Origin: Shewanella kaireitica
GTDB taxonomy: Bacteria; Pseudomonadota; Gammaproteobacteria; Enterobacterales; Shewanellaceae
DNA: 64,000 bases
Reading direction: 5' to 3'
Assembly (NCBI RefSeq): GCF_023284045.1
Contig: NZ_JAKIKQ010000001.1
Location: 310,001-374,000 of the forward strand
In this document: piece after piece, positions 54,943 to 63,443 of the stretch
Position numbering within the stretch: position 1 is the stretch's first letter
How the letters are laid out: the number at the start of each line of letters is the position of its first letter
Notes under the pieces: generated by a model
Databases searched by the model: none
Told to the model about the DNA's origin: nothing
What the model saw: only the letters and a program-made list of their open reading frames with translations
Translations under genes and position numbers: made by a program

Positions 54943-57900
54943 ATGAAAATGTTGCAATCGATTTACAGCCATTTTTTGTTGATGAGCCTACTTTTTATTG
55001 CTGGTTGTGGTGGAGACGACGGCTTTCCTACAGGGCAATGTGGCGGGCCTGATAACCCGTGTGCTGCCTATGCTATTGGGCTGGAGGTAACGCCTAAGTT
55101 AGCAACGTTAGCAGTCGGAACTCAAACCCCATATAAGGCGGTGGCCACATATAGTGATGGTGTGCTGCTCGATGTGACTGATGAGGTTATGTGGTCTAGC
55201 TCTGAAGACGCGATTGCGACAATATCTAATGTTGGAGTTGCTATAGCAACTGCTGCAGGGCAGACACAGATAACCGCAACCTTGCCGCCAGAGCAACAGG
55301 GCGGGCTAACGCTTGTCGATTCAGGGATTCTGAATGTGACAGACGCAAAGCTTACAGCGCTAAATATAGAGCCTGGTCAAGCCGAAATACTTGTGGGTAT
55401 GCAGCAAGCTTTTTCGGTGCATGCACTTTATGCTGATGGCCATCAACAAGATGTTACTCAAGATGCAACTTGGTCGGTTGATGATGCCAGTATTGCGACA
55501 ATCTCTAATGAGCCAGCAATGCAAGGCGTCGCCAAAGGGCTTAATGTTGGCGTTACTGGTATCAAGGCGTTATGGGCTGAACAAACCGCAACAGCAGTAT
55601 TGGCAGTGCTAAGTGCGCAGCCGAGCCAGCTCATTATCAATCCAATCGATCAAAGTTTGCCAAAGGGAACAAGTCTGCAGTATCAAGCTCACCTATTATT
55701 GGATAACGGTTTAAGCCTTGATGTTACGCAGCAATCTCTATGGCGCTCAAGTAGCGCTGAAATCGCGAGCATTGACGACGGTGCTTTTTTAACGGCGAGT
55801 CAACTGGGGGTGACTAATGTTAGTGCGAGTTTAGTCTTTGCCGATATCAACTTAAGTGCAGTGACAACTGCTACCGTGACAGATGCTGCAGCCGAAAGCT
55901 TGCTAGTAACCCCTAGCAATGGCCTGTTCCCACAGGGTACTAAGGGGACTTATATCGCGACAGCATATTTCTCTGACGGACAAGTGAAGGATGTTACCCG
56001 AAATTCACTGTGGTCAACGTCAAATGACAGTGTTATTGCTATTGAAGCTCAAGGTTCTCAAGCGGGGGATGCAACAGCATTGAGTGTTGGTGCAACAGAT
56101 ATTATGGCGACCTATGGCGAGCTTACCAGCACTGCTAATGCAGAGGTGACAAACGCGACACTTGCAGCAATTCAACTATCGCCGCTTAATGATCAAGTGC
56201 CTGCTGGAACGAGTGTGCAATATCAAGCAAACGGTATATACAGTGATGGTAGCATTAGAGACCTGACCCAATTAGGCTACTGGCAGAGCAGTGAGACGAG
56301 TGTTGCCAGTATAGGTTTGACGGGCGGGCTTTCGGGTAGAGCTGACACTTATGTTGCTGGTAGCACGCAAATCAGTTTTACCTATATGGGAGTTGAGCAG
56401 GTAACGGGTTTAACCGTTACTGCAGCAACAATGACGGCGTTACAGATCTCGCCGATTAATGAGCGAGACCCTATTGGAACCGAAGGTCAATATAGAGCAA
56501 TTGCGTTTTATTCAGATGGTCATAGCCAAGACGTTACTCAAGATGCTAGTTGGGTGTCAGATGCGCCGAATATCGTCAGTATTGTTAATACTGGCGCTAA
56601 TGGTGGTTTTGCCTCTGGGCTTGCCGTTGGCAGTACTAATATTTCCGCTAGCTATGGAGGTATAAAGACCGGAAGAGCATCTGCAGCATCGGATAAATCA
56701 GTTGGTGTAGCATCTCCAAATAGCGCCACGGTGAGCAATAAAACTCAGGCAACTGTCACCTCTGCTATTTTGCAGAGCTTGGTTATTACGCCAAACAATG
56801 CCTCAATTGCGAAAGGAAATTATCAACAATATCGCCTATATGGCCTCTTTTCTGATGGTAGTAGTAAAGAGGTCACCCCTTATGCATTTTGGCAAACAAG
56901 TGATGCCAACATAGCGCAAGTTTCGCGTTTTGGTCGAGCACACGGGCTTGCTACTGGTGAAGTACAGATTGCTGCTCGTTATCTGGGGATGCAAATAACA
57001 GCAACACTAACGGTTACTGATGCTGTCATTACATCATTACAAGTTGCACCAGCTGTCAGTACACTCATTTCTGGTTATCAGCTGCAATTGGTTGCGACGG
57101 CTTATTATTCTGACGCGCACAGTAGTGATGTGAGCGAGTTGGCAAACTGGGTGTCGACTCGGTCTGATATTGCAGAGGTCGGCGCAACGGGCAACATTGG
57201 CGGGCTTGTCCATGGACTTGAGCAAGGCAGCACTCAGATTGAAGTTAGTTTTGATGGGATGCAGGCCGATGCGAGAGTTGATGTCACTAGTGCCATTCTA
57301 GAGTCTGTCAGCTTAACACCAACTGATGCATCAATTGTCGCTGGCAATAGCCAACAATATAGCTTTATTGGTTTCTTTTCTGACGGGACCCACCAGGATT
57401 TAACTCAACAGGCGAGTTGGCAATCGAGCGCTTTAGATATTGCAACGATCGACAAGCAAGGCTTAGCCACAAGTTATAAAGAGGGTGTAAGTGAAATTAA
57501 AGCCTCCTATATTGGTTTTTCATCTACAGCTACGCTAAGAGTGACTCAAGCGACTGTTACCGCTTTGCAAATTACACCTAATAACGTGGTCGTGCCATTA
57601 GGCACTAAAGGACAATATCAAGCCGATGCTTTTTACTCGGATGGTTCAAGAAGTGATGTGACCAAACTAGCCATTTGGAGTGTTAGCGATTCTAGCGTTG
57701 TCAGTATTACGCCTGCTGGAACTGGCGCAGGACGCGCTGAAGCGGCTAAGGTTGGTACTACTGAGGTTCAAGCCGTATTTGACGGGGTAAGCAGTACTGC
57801 GAAGGCAACCGTTAGCAATGCGATTATCGAACAGCTAATCGTCTCTCCGAGCAGTGCATCGGTATCGCTGGGTCTAACTCAAACTTATCAAGCTGTGGGA

Positions 57901-59955
57901 ATTTTTTCAGATGGAACTCATAAGGATCTCACTCGACAATCAAACTGGTTTAGCTCTGTTGCGAGTATTGCGACGGTTAGTCGATTGGGAGTTGCTCATA
58001 CATATGCGGTTGGCGAAGTTACAATCACTGCAAACTATGCCGGTTTAGTAGGAACCGCAGCATTAATGGTCAGTGACCGAGCGTTAGATTATATAAAAAT
58101 GACACCGACGCTAGTAGAGGTTCCTTTGGGCACAGAAGGACAGTTCACGGCTCGGGCTTATTACACCGATAAGTCTTCTGAAGATATAACCCAAATAGCC
58201 ACTTGGAGAAGTGCTGATAATACTGTTGTTCAAGTGGCAACCGAGGCGCCTAATGCTGGCTATGCCAAAGGTGTCGGAGTTGGGCAAACAGCAATAACGG
58301 TCGAGTACAAGGGGCGTACAGATACTGCGGTGGTAAGGGTTAATGATGCAGCGGTGGTTGAACTCAATGTTTCTCCGCACGATAAAACGATACCTGCAGG
58401 TTTAGAACAAGCTTATCAAGCATTTGCTGTCTTCTCTGATGGTAGCAATAAGGATGTAACTTTAGCATCGAGTTGGCAAAGCTCTGTGCTCAGTGTGGCA
58501 TCTATTGATGCCGAAGGAATAGCGCACACGATTGTTGAAGGGCAAACAGGAATAAAGGCAAGTTACCGAGGACAAACTGCAACAACAACTTTATTTGTAA
58601 CTGCCGTGGAGCTGTTGGAAATACAGGTGACGCCGAGTATTTCGCAAGTCAATATTAACGAACAGCAGCAATATACAGCGCGTGCTTTCTACAGTGACGG
58701 TCATAGTGAGGATGTCACTCAACTCGCGACATGGAGTGTCGGCGATGAGATTATCGCTCACGTTGTAACTGCAGGAAAAGAAGGTGGCTTAGTTTCGGGA
58801 GCAAGTCATGGTCGCACCTCTGTCAAAGCCAGTTTTAAAGCTATTAATGGCTTAGCTTTGGTAACCGTTACTGATATTGAATATTTGGGCGTTAATATTG
58901 AACCTGCAGACAGTAGCATAAAGATTAATGATACCCGGCAGTATATTGCCTATGCTGTTTATGAGAATGCGGCAGGTGATATTTCAACTAAGAATGTCAC
59001 GCTATTGAGTGATTGGTACGTCAGTAAACCCAATATTGCTGCTATTTCCGATCGAGGGCTTGCGACGGGTCATGAGGTGGGCAAGACTGATGTCTTTGCG
59101 ATTTATAACAACATTGAAGGCCAAGCGAATCTAACGGTTATAGATACCTATGTGGTGAGAGTTAAAGTATCACCAGAGCATTTAAAAGCACCGGTGGGAT
59201 CAAAAGGAGGTTATCGCGCAAGGGCTGAATATAGTCATGGTTTACCACCTGAAGATATAACTGAAAAAGCGAGTTGGGTCTCTAGTGACCCTGATATTGT
59301 CCATATCGTTGCTTCTGGCTATAAAGGCGGTAGAGCAACTGCTGTTGCTGTTGGTTCAAGTGATATCACCGCGACTTATCAAGGTGTGAGTGATACGACT
59401 TTAGGCACGGTAACGCCGGCCGTTTTAGTCAGTGTAGAGATAACCCCTAAAGTTGATTCACTATACACTCAGAGCTATTTTCAGTTTACGGGACTTGCGC
59501 ACTATTCGGATGGAAGTACCAGCGATATCACTTTAGATGCGAATTGGAAGAGTGATGATCCAAGCGTTATTGAAATTGATACTGGAAATATTAATGCTGG
59601 TCGCGCCATAGGTTACGCTGAAAGTAACAGCGCGACTATTAGCATGAGTTATCAAAAGTTAACCGACAGTATGGAACTGCTTGTTAAACCTGTTGAGCCA
59701 ACAAAAGTTGAGATTATTCCAAGTAGTATGACAATTGCTAATGGCAGTTATCAAGAGGTACAAGTAATGGTCACTTTTACCGACGGGTCAGTGTTTGATT
59801 ATGCTGATTATGTTGATTGGAGTTCAACGGACAACGATGTTGCATTTGGGGCGAAAAGTATTGTCACGGCCTCAGGTGTTGGCACTGCTACTGTTACCGC
59901 AAAATTTGGCGCTATTACCGGTAGCGCATTAGTGACAGTAACGCCTAACAACTAG
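54943..59955 (+). CDS. Giant surface lipoprotein with about 18 Ig-like (Big_2) domains
   Basis: 1,670 residues. A lipoprotein signal (FIAGC, acylated Cys22) is followed by a short Gly/Asp/Cys segment and about 18 bacterial Ig-like domains of roughly 75-100 residues. Each shows a variant of L-x-x-x-P, Y-x-A-x-x-x-Y/F-S-D-G, D-V/L-T and a conserved Trp. From about the fourth domain on, two subtypes alternate (see findings). A linker rich in Ser, Ala and Thr interrupts the array near residues 580-600. No enzymatic domain is visible. It probably forms an adhesive or structural stalk. Cotranscribed with the OmpA-family gene. Confidence 0.88.
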   Translation: MKMLQSIYSHFLLMSLLFIAGCGGDDGFPTGQCGGPDNPCAAYAIGLEVTPKLATLAVGTQTPYKAVATYSDGVLLDVTDEVMWSSSEDAIATISNVGVAIATAAGQTQITATLPPEQQGGLTLVDSGILNVTDAKLTALNIEPGQAEILVGMQQAFSVHALYADGHQQDVTQDATWSVDDASIATISNEPAMQGVAKGLNVGVTGIKALWAEQTATAVLAVLSAQPSQLIINPIDQSLPKGTSLQYQAHLLLDNGLSLDVTQQSLWRSSSAEIASIDDGAFLTASQLGVTNVSASLVFADINLSAVTTATVTDAAAESLLVTPSNGLFPQGTKGTYIATAYFSDGQVKDVTRNSLWSTSNDSVIAIEAQGSQAGDATALSVGATDIMATYGELTSTANAEVTNATLAAIQLSPLNDQVPAGTSVQYQANGIYSDGSIRDLTQLGYWQSSETSVASIGLTGGLSGRADTYVAGSTQISFTYMGVEQVTGLTVTAATMTALQISPINERDPIGTEGQYRAIAFYSDGHSQDVTQDASWVSDAPNIVSIVNTGANGGFASGLAVGSTNISASYGGIKTGRASAASDKSVGVASPNSATVSNKTQATVTSAILQSLVITPNNASIAKGNYQQYRLYGLFSDGSSKEVTPYAFWQTSDANIAQVSRFGRAHGLATGEVQIAARYLGMQITATLTVTDAVITSLQVAPAVSTLISGYQLQLVATAYYSDAHSSDVSELANWVSTRSDIAEVGATGNIGGLVHGLEQGSTQIEVSFDGMQADARVDVTSAILESVSLTPTDASIVAGNSQQYSFIGFFSDGTHQDLTQQASWQSSALDIATIDKQGLATSYKEGVSEIKASYIGFSSTATLRVTQATVTALQITPNNVVVPLGTKGQYQADAFYSDGSRSDVTKLAIWSVSDSSVVSITPAGTGAGRAEAAKVGTTEVQAVFDGVSSTAKATVSNAIIEQLIVSPSSASVSLGLTQTYQAVGIFSDGTHKDLTRQSNWFSSVASIATVSRLGVAHTYAVGEVTITANYAGLVGTAALMVSDRALDYIKMTPTLVEVPLGTEGQFTARAYYTDKSSEDITQIATWRSADNTVVQVATEAPNAGYAKGVGVGQTAITVEYKGRTDTAVVRVNDAAVVELNVSPHDKTIPAGLEQAYQAFAVFSDGSNKDVTLASSWQSSVLSVASIDAEGIAHTIVEGQTGIKASYRGQTATTTLFVTAVELLEIQVTPSISQVNINEQQQYTARAFYSDGHSEDVTQLATWSVGDEIIAHVVTAGKEGGLVSGASHGRTSVKASFKAINGLALVTVTDIEYLGVNIEPADSSIKINDTRQYIAYAVYENAAGDISTKNVTLLSDWYVSKPNIAAISDRGLATGHEVGKTDVFAIYNNIEGQANLTVIDTYVVRVKVSPEHLKAPVGSKGGYRARAEYSHGLPPEDITEKASWVSSDPDIVHIVASGYKGGRATAVAVGSSDITATYQGVSDTTLGTVTPAVLVSVEITPKVDSLYTQSYFQFTGLAHYSDGSTSDITLDANWKSDDPSVIEIDTGNINAGRAIGYAESNSATISMSYQKLTDSMELLVKPVEPTKVEIIPSSMTIANGSYQEVQVMVTFTDGSVFDYADYVDWSSTDNDVAFGAKSIVTASGVGTATVTAKFGAITGSALVTVTPNN

Positions 59956-60006
59956 ACATTATGCCGGGGTTACTTCAGTGGTAGCGTGCTTTTTCTAGGT
60001 AGATTA

Positions 60007-60040
60007 AATGCAGCATTAAATACAGTGCTGCATTTTTTTG
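60007..60040. terminator. Terminator between convergent genes
   Basis: AATGCAGCA and TGCTGCATT with an 11-base loop, followed by T5 on the plus strand. Confidence 0.82.
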
Positions 60041-60042
60041 CT

Positions 60043-60387
60043 CTAAATATAATGGTTAAAAAAGTGCTCGTATAATAGATAGACAGTTGTTAGGTTGACC
60101 AAAATACTCAACCAAAGCACGATTTTAAATGAGTTTTTGGCTGACTTATGCCTTAATGTCTGCTGCGCCAGTAACGCTCCAGGCCAACCGCCGAGCAGTG
60201 CTAAAAGGTGCAATTTAAACTCTTGTATACGCCAACTTTGTTTTTTTGCTGCTTGCTTATCCAGTGCGTAAGCGATAAATGTAATGCCAGATGCCGCTAG
60301 AAAATATACTGCGGCAGCAAGTGGTATTATCGTCATGTAGTACAGAATAAAAATGCCGATAATCGCTAAAACGGCAAATAGACTCAC
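60043..60387 (-). CDS. DUF1294 membrane protein
   Basis: 114 residues with about three membrane helices (5-40 and 88-108) and the DUF1294 core AYALDKQAAKKQSWRIQE and HLLALLGGWPGALLAQQ, plus RHKSAKNSF. Function unknown; in other species the domain is often fused to a cold-shock domain, which is absent here. The start is GTG 60387. It converges on the Ig-repeat gene. Confidence 0.85.
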   Translation of the reverse strand: MSLFAVLAIIGIFILYYMTIIPLAAAVYFLAASGITFIAYALDKQAAKKQSWRIQEFKLHLLALLGGWPGALLAQQTLRHKSAKNSFKIVLWLSILVNLTTVYLLYEHFFNHYI

Positions 60388-60595
60388 AAGATTTAGTCAG
60401 CTACTGGTTGTTCGGCGCTGGTGGTGTTTATTAGCAATTCTGCATTGACTAGCGCTTTATACACTTCTAATTTGAATTAACTTATTCATAATATCCCCAT
60501 CATATTGGGACTTCGACAGTTAAACTGTACTGGCTATAATCATCGCCACGTACGTATTAGTTTATCAAAATGTGCAGCGCGCAAAGGGGGATTTA

Positions 60596-61255
60596 ATGTT
60601 AAATATGGATTTAAGCCAGCGAGTCGTCATTAGAACCCAAGAGCAACCTTGGTTAGATAGCCCGTCTGCAACGGTGTTTCGTAAGCCATTGGAGCGCGCA
60701 GCAGCAGAAAGTGGCCACACAACCAGTATCGTAAAGTATCAAGCTGGCGCCAGTTTTAACAGCCATAGTCACCCTTATGGTGAAGAAATACTCGTGCTTG
60801 AAGGTGTATTTTCTGATGAAGAGGGTGATTATCCCGCAGGCACTTATATTCGTAATCCGCCAGGAAGCAGCCATGCACCGTTTAGCAAAGAGGGTTGTGT
60901 GCTGCTGGTAAAGTTAAACCAGTTCGATAAACGTGATTTACACAAAGTGCGGATCAATACTCGCACTAATGAATGGCGAGCGGGGATCGGTGGTTTACAG
61001 GTCATGCCGCTGCATGAGTTTGAGCATGAACATATCGCGTTAGTTAAATGGCCAGCGGGCGAACGCTTTCAAGCACATCGTCACTTTGGCGGTGAAGAGG
61101 TCTTAGTGCTTAGCGGTGAGTTTATCGATGAACATGGCGCTTATCCACAATACACATGGCTTAGAAGCCCACATCAGAGTGAGCATTTTCCATTTGTTAA
61201 ACAAGAAACCATTATCTATGTAAAGACAGGCCACCTTTATCCTAAAGGGTCATGA
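60596..61255 (+). CDS. Bicupin protein (ChrR-like cupin domains)
   Basis: 219 residues with two tandem cupin domains. The first has HSHPYGEEILVLEG and PPGSSHAPF; the second has HRHFGGEEVLVLSGEF and PHQSEHFPF. Both keep the His/Glu metal ligands, so two metal sites are likely. Similar domains occur in the anti-sigma factor ChrR and in small-molecule dioxygenases. The frame extends to GTG 60572, but GGGGG five bases before ATG 60596 is decisive. It meets the ArsR gene tail to tail with three bases between them. Confidence 0.83.
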   Translation: MLNMDLSQRVVIRTQEQPWLDSPSATVFRKPLERAAAESGHTTSIVKYQAGASFNSHSHPYGEEILVLEGVFSDEEGDYPAGTYIRNPPGSSHAPFSKEGCVLLVKLNQFDKRDLHKVRINTRTNEWRAGIGGLQVMPLHEFEHEHIALVKWPAGERFQAHRHFGGEEVLVLSGEFIDEHGAYPQYTWLRSPHQSEHFPFVKQETIIYVKTGHLYPKGS

Positions 61256-61258
61256 ATA

Positions 61259-61552
61259 TTAACACTTCTCGTCGCTGCAACACTCCTCTTGCAAAAAAGC
61301 GACTAACCCGTCTAAACAATCAAATTGAGGGATACAGTGCAGAACTCTTCCCTCTCTTTGCTGCTTAACAAGGCCGGCAGACATCAAACTTGAAAGGTGG
61401 TGAGATAAGGTTGAGTTAGGGATCTGCAATGTTTCTTGTAGTTGTCCAACAGGTAAACCCGCGTGACCCGCTTTTACTAAGCAGCGAAATAGCGTCAACC
61501 TTGTAGGGTGACCAAGCTCTTTTAATGCCTTTGCGGCAACATCAATATCCAT
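61259..61552 (-). CDS. ArsR-family transcriptional regulator
   Basis: 97 residues: a winged helix-turn-helix (about 8-80) with GHPTRLTLFRCLVKAG, LQIPNSTLSHHLSSLMSAGLV and a wing ending HCIPQF. The C-terminus is unusually Cys-rich (EECCSDEKC), which together with Cys24 could bind a thiophilic metal or metalloid or act as a redox switch. The canonical ELCVCDL site is absent. A 15-bp palindrome lies just upstream. Its target is unknown; it is adjacent to the bicupin and thioesterase genes. Confidence 0.85.
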   Translation of the reverse strand: MDIDVAAKALKELGHPTRLTLFRCLVKAGHAGLPVGQLQETLQIPNSTLSHHLSSLMSAGLVKQQREGRVLHCIPQFDCLDGLVAFLQEECCSDEKC

Positions 61553-61621
61553 AATTTCAACTCAGTGTCATTGTCTTTAAGCGCAGAATTAGCTCACCGT
61601 GATAAAGCTTAATTTCTCTGG

Positions 61622-61659
61622 CCTGCTATTATTTCGATTATTACCGAAATAATAGCAGG
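61622..61659. promoter_or_regulatory. Candidate ArsR operator
   Basis: CCTGCTATTATTTCG and CGAAATAATAGCAGG form a perfect 15-bp inverted repeat with an 8-base centre, in the promoter position of the ArsR gene (70-107 bases before its start). It also lies just past the stop of the thioesterase gene on the same strand, so a terminator role is possible, but no T run follows. Confidence 0.55.
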
Positions 61660-61695
61660 GTATGAGCTGCCATTGAAGCTCTATCCGCAAATACT

Positions 61696-62196
61696 TTATT
61701 TTCTCGATGGTTTTTCTGAGATCCATAGCTTAATTGTACCCTGCACAACAGCTACGCCGTCGGTATCATATGCCGTTACTGGCACTAACATGTCACCAAC
61801 AACCCATTGCTCAGGTTTTACTTCAGCAACACAAGTGATATCGCTGCCCGCTTTAGCAGTGTAATCAACACTCATTCCCTTAGGGATCCAACGTAAGTGA
61901 CTCGGAATAGAGGCTTCAGCCATGGTGCCCATCGCCATCTCTAGACCATTGCATATTGCGATTACGTGCACAGTTTGAATATGGTTGTGGACTAATTTAC
62001 GCTTTTTAATAAGACAAACGCATTTATTCACTTTTAATTCACTGATAAAAGGTTTTACTGTACCGAAGTAAGGGGCCATGCGGCAGACCATGAGTGAAAA
62101 TATCTTGTTGCCAAACGGTAAGCGAGTAATTCGCTTGTACAGAGACATCACTTTAGTCGGTTTGTTGCTTTGCTTGTTATTCGTTGAATTGCTCAT
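61696..62196 (-). CDS. Hotdog-fold thioesterase-like protein (DUF4442 type)
   Basis: 166 residues. After a polar N-terminus (about 1-25), the hotdog fold is indicated by NHIQTVHVIAICNGLEMAMG, the long central helix with its usual preceding His/Asn, then PSHLRWIPKGMSVDYTAKA and the strands VVVQGTIKLWI-like at the end. Probably an acyl-CoA thioesterase-related protein of unknown substrate. AGGAAGA precedes the ATG. It lies upstream of the ArsR gene on the same strand. Confidence 0.75.
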   Translation of the reverse strand: MSNSTNNKQSNKPTKVMSLYKRITRLPFGNKIFSLMVCRMAPYFGTVKPFISELKVNKCVCLIKKRKLVHNHIQTVHVIAICNGLEMAMGTMAEASIPSHLRWIPKGMSVDYTAKAGSDITCVAEVKPEQWVVGDMLVPVTAYDTDGVAVVQGTIKLWISEKPSRK

Positions 62197-62355
62197 CTTC
62201 TTCCTTGTGAACTTTACTGGTCGGATGAGATTAACATTGAATTAACATCGATTGCTAGCGTCTTACTTGTTTCGCGGCAAAGATAAGCTTCGCTTCTATG
62301 GTGCAGCGCAGTATAATTTTGTCATAAAACTCTACTGAGTCGATTAAGGAATAAA

Positions 62356-63276
62356 GTGAATTATTTAAAGACCTACCTTAAAGGGATGGCAATGGGAGCA
62401 GCTGATGTCGTTCCCGGTGTTTCTGGCGGTACTATCGCCTTTATTACAGGCATATTAGATCAACTGCTTGATAGCATAAAAAAGATAAGACCCTCTTTAT
62501 TTAGCGTTATAAAGGAACAAGGCGTTAAAGCGGCTTTTATGCACATTAATGGACCATTTCTTGTGTGTGTGTTTGGTGGCATCTTAACTAGCATCCTCAC
62601 GTTAGCTAAGCTTATTACCTATCTACTGCATACCCATCCTATCCCCGTTTGGTCGTTCTTCTTTGGATTAATAGTAATATCTGTAGTGCACATGCTCAAA
62701 CAGGTTAAGGGCTTCACCGTTGGCCGCTTAGCCTTGTTCGTATTAGGGGTCGCCATTGCATGGGGGATCACTATGCTCAATCCTATTGCGCTAGAGATGA
62801 CTTACCTCAATGTATATCTGGGTGGTTGTATTGCGATAACCGCGATGATTTTACCTGGGATCTCAGGCAGTTTTATTCTATTGCTGTTAGGGCTTTATAC
62901 TTCGGTGATGGGCGCAGTAAAGGGATTTGATATTGCCATTATGGCAACATTTGCTGCAGGTGCAGCCACTGGCTTACTCAGCTTTAGCCATGTGTTATCG
63001 CTATTATTACGTAAGTATCACGATGCAACCTTAGTATTTTTAACTGGGCTGATGCTAGGAACACTTGGCAAAATTTGGCCATGGAAAGAAGTACTGACTT
63101 TTCGTGAAAACTCAAAAGGCGAGATGGTGCCATTGGATGAACGTATTTTGTCACCATTGCAGTATGAACATATTACCGGTCAGCCTGCATTGTTAAGCTA
63201 TGCCGTTGTCGCCATGCTATGCGGAGTCTTACTAGTATGGGGGCTTGAGCAGTTCGCTAATAAAAATCGTCCTTAG
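62356..63276 (+). CDS. DUF368 membrane protein, PopT-type undecaprenyl-phosphate translocase
   Basis: 306 residues with about eight membrane helices. The family signature VPGVSGGTIAFITG lies near residues 21-34, and its internal repeat ILPGISGSFILLLLG near residues 165-179. DUF368 proteins (PopT) have been shown to recycle undecaprenyl phosphate across the inner membrane for cell-wall and surface-polymer synthesis, notably under alkaline or low-sodium-motive-force conditions. The start is GTG with AAGGA upstream. It has its own terminator. Confidence 0.87.
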   Translation: MNYLKTYLKGMAMGAADVVPGVSGGTIAFITGILDQLLDSIKKIRPSLFSVIKEQGVKAAFMHINGPFLVCVFGGILTSILTLAKLITYLLHTHPIPVWSFFFGLIVISVVHMLKQVKGFTVGRLALFVLGVAIAWGITMLNPIALEMTYLNVYLGGCIAITAMILPGISGSFILLLLGLYTSVMGAVKGFDIAIMATFAAGAATGLLSFSHVLSLLLRKYHDATLVFLTGLMLGTLGKIWPWKEVLTFRENSKGEMVPLDERILSPLQYEHITGQPALLSYAVVAMLCGVLLVWGLEQFANKNRP

Positions 63277-63300
63277 CAAAAAAGCAAATTGAGAAGATAA

Positions 63301-63328
63301 ACGCCAGCATATTGCTGGCGTTTTTTTT
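63301..63328 (+). terminator. Terminator of the DUF368 gene
   Basis: ACGCCAGCA and TGCTGGCGT form a stem followed by a run of eight T. Confidence 0.9.
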
Positions 63329-63443
63329 GGATAAATCCAGCAAAGATACTGATAGTTGCCATACTGAATTATAAACTTGTACAAGAAAGTGATCCTTGTA
63401 CAAGTATGCCGCGTAATGACTTTAAAATTAAGGGAGTAATGCT

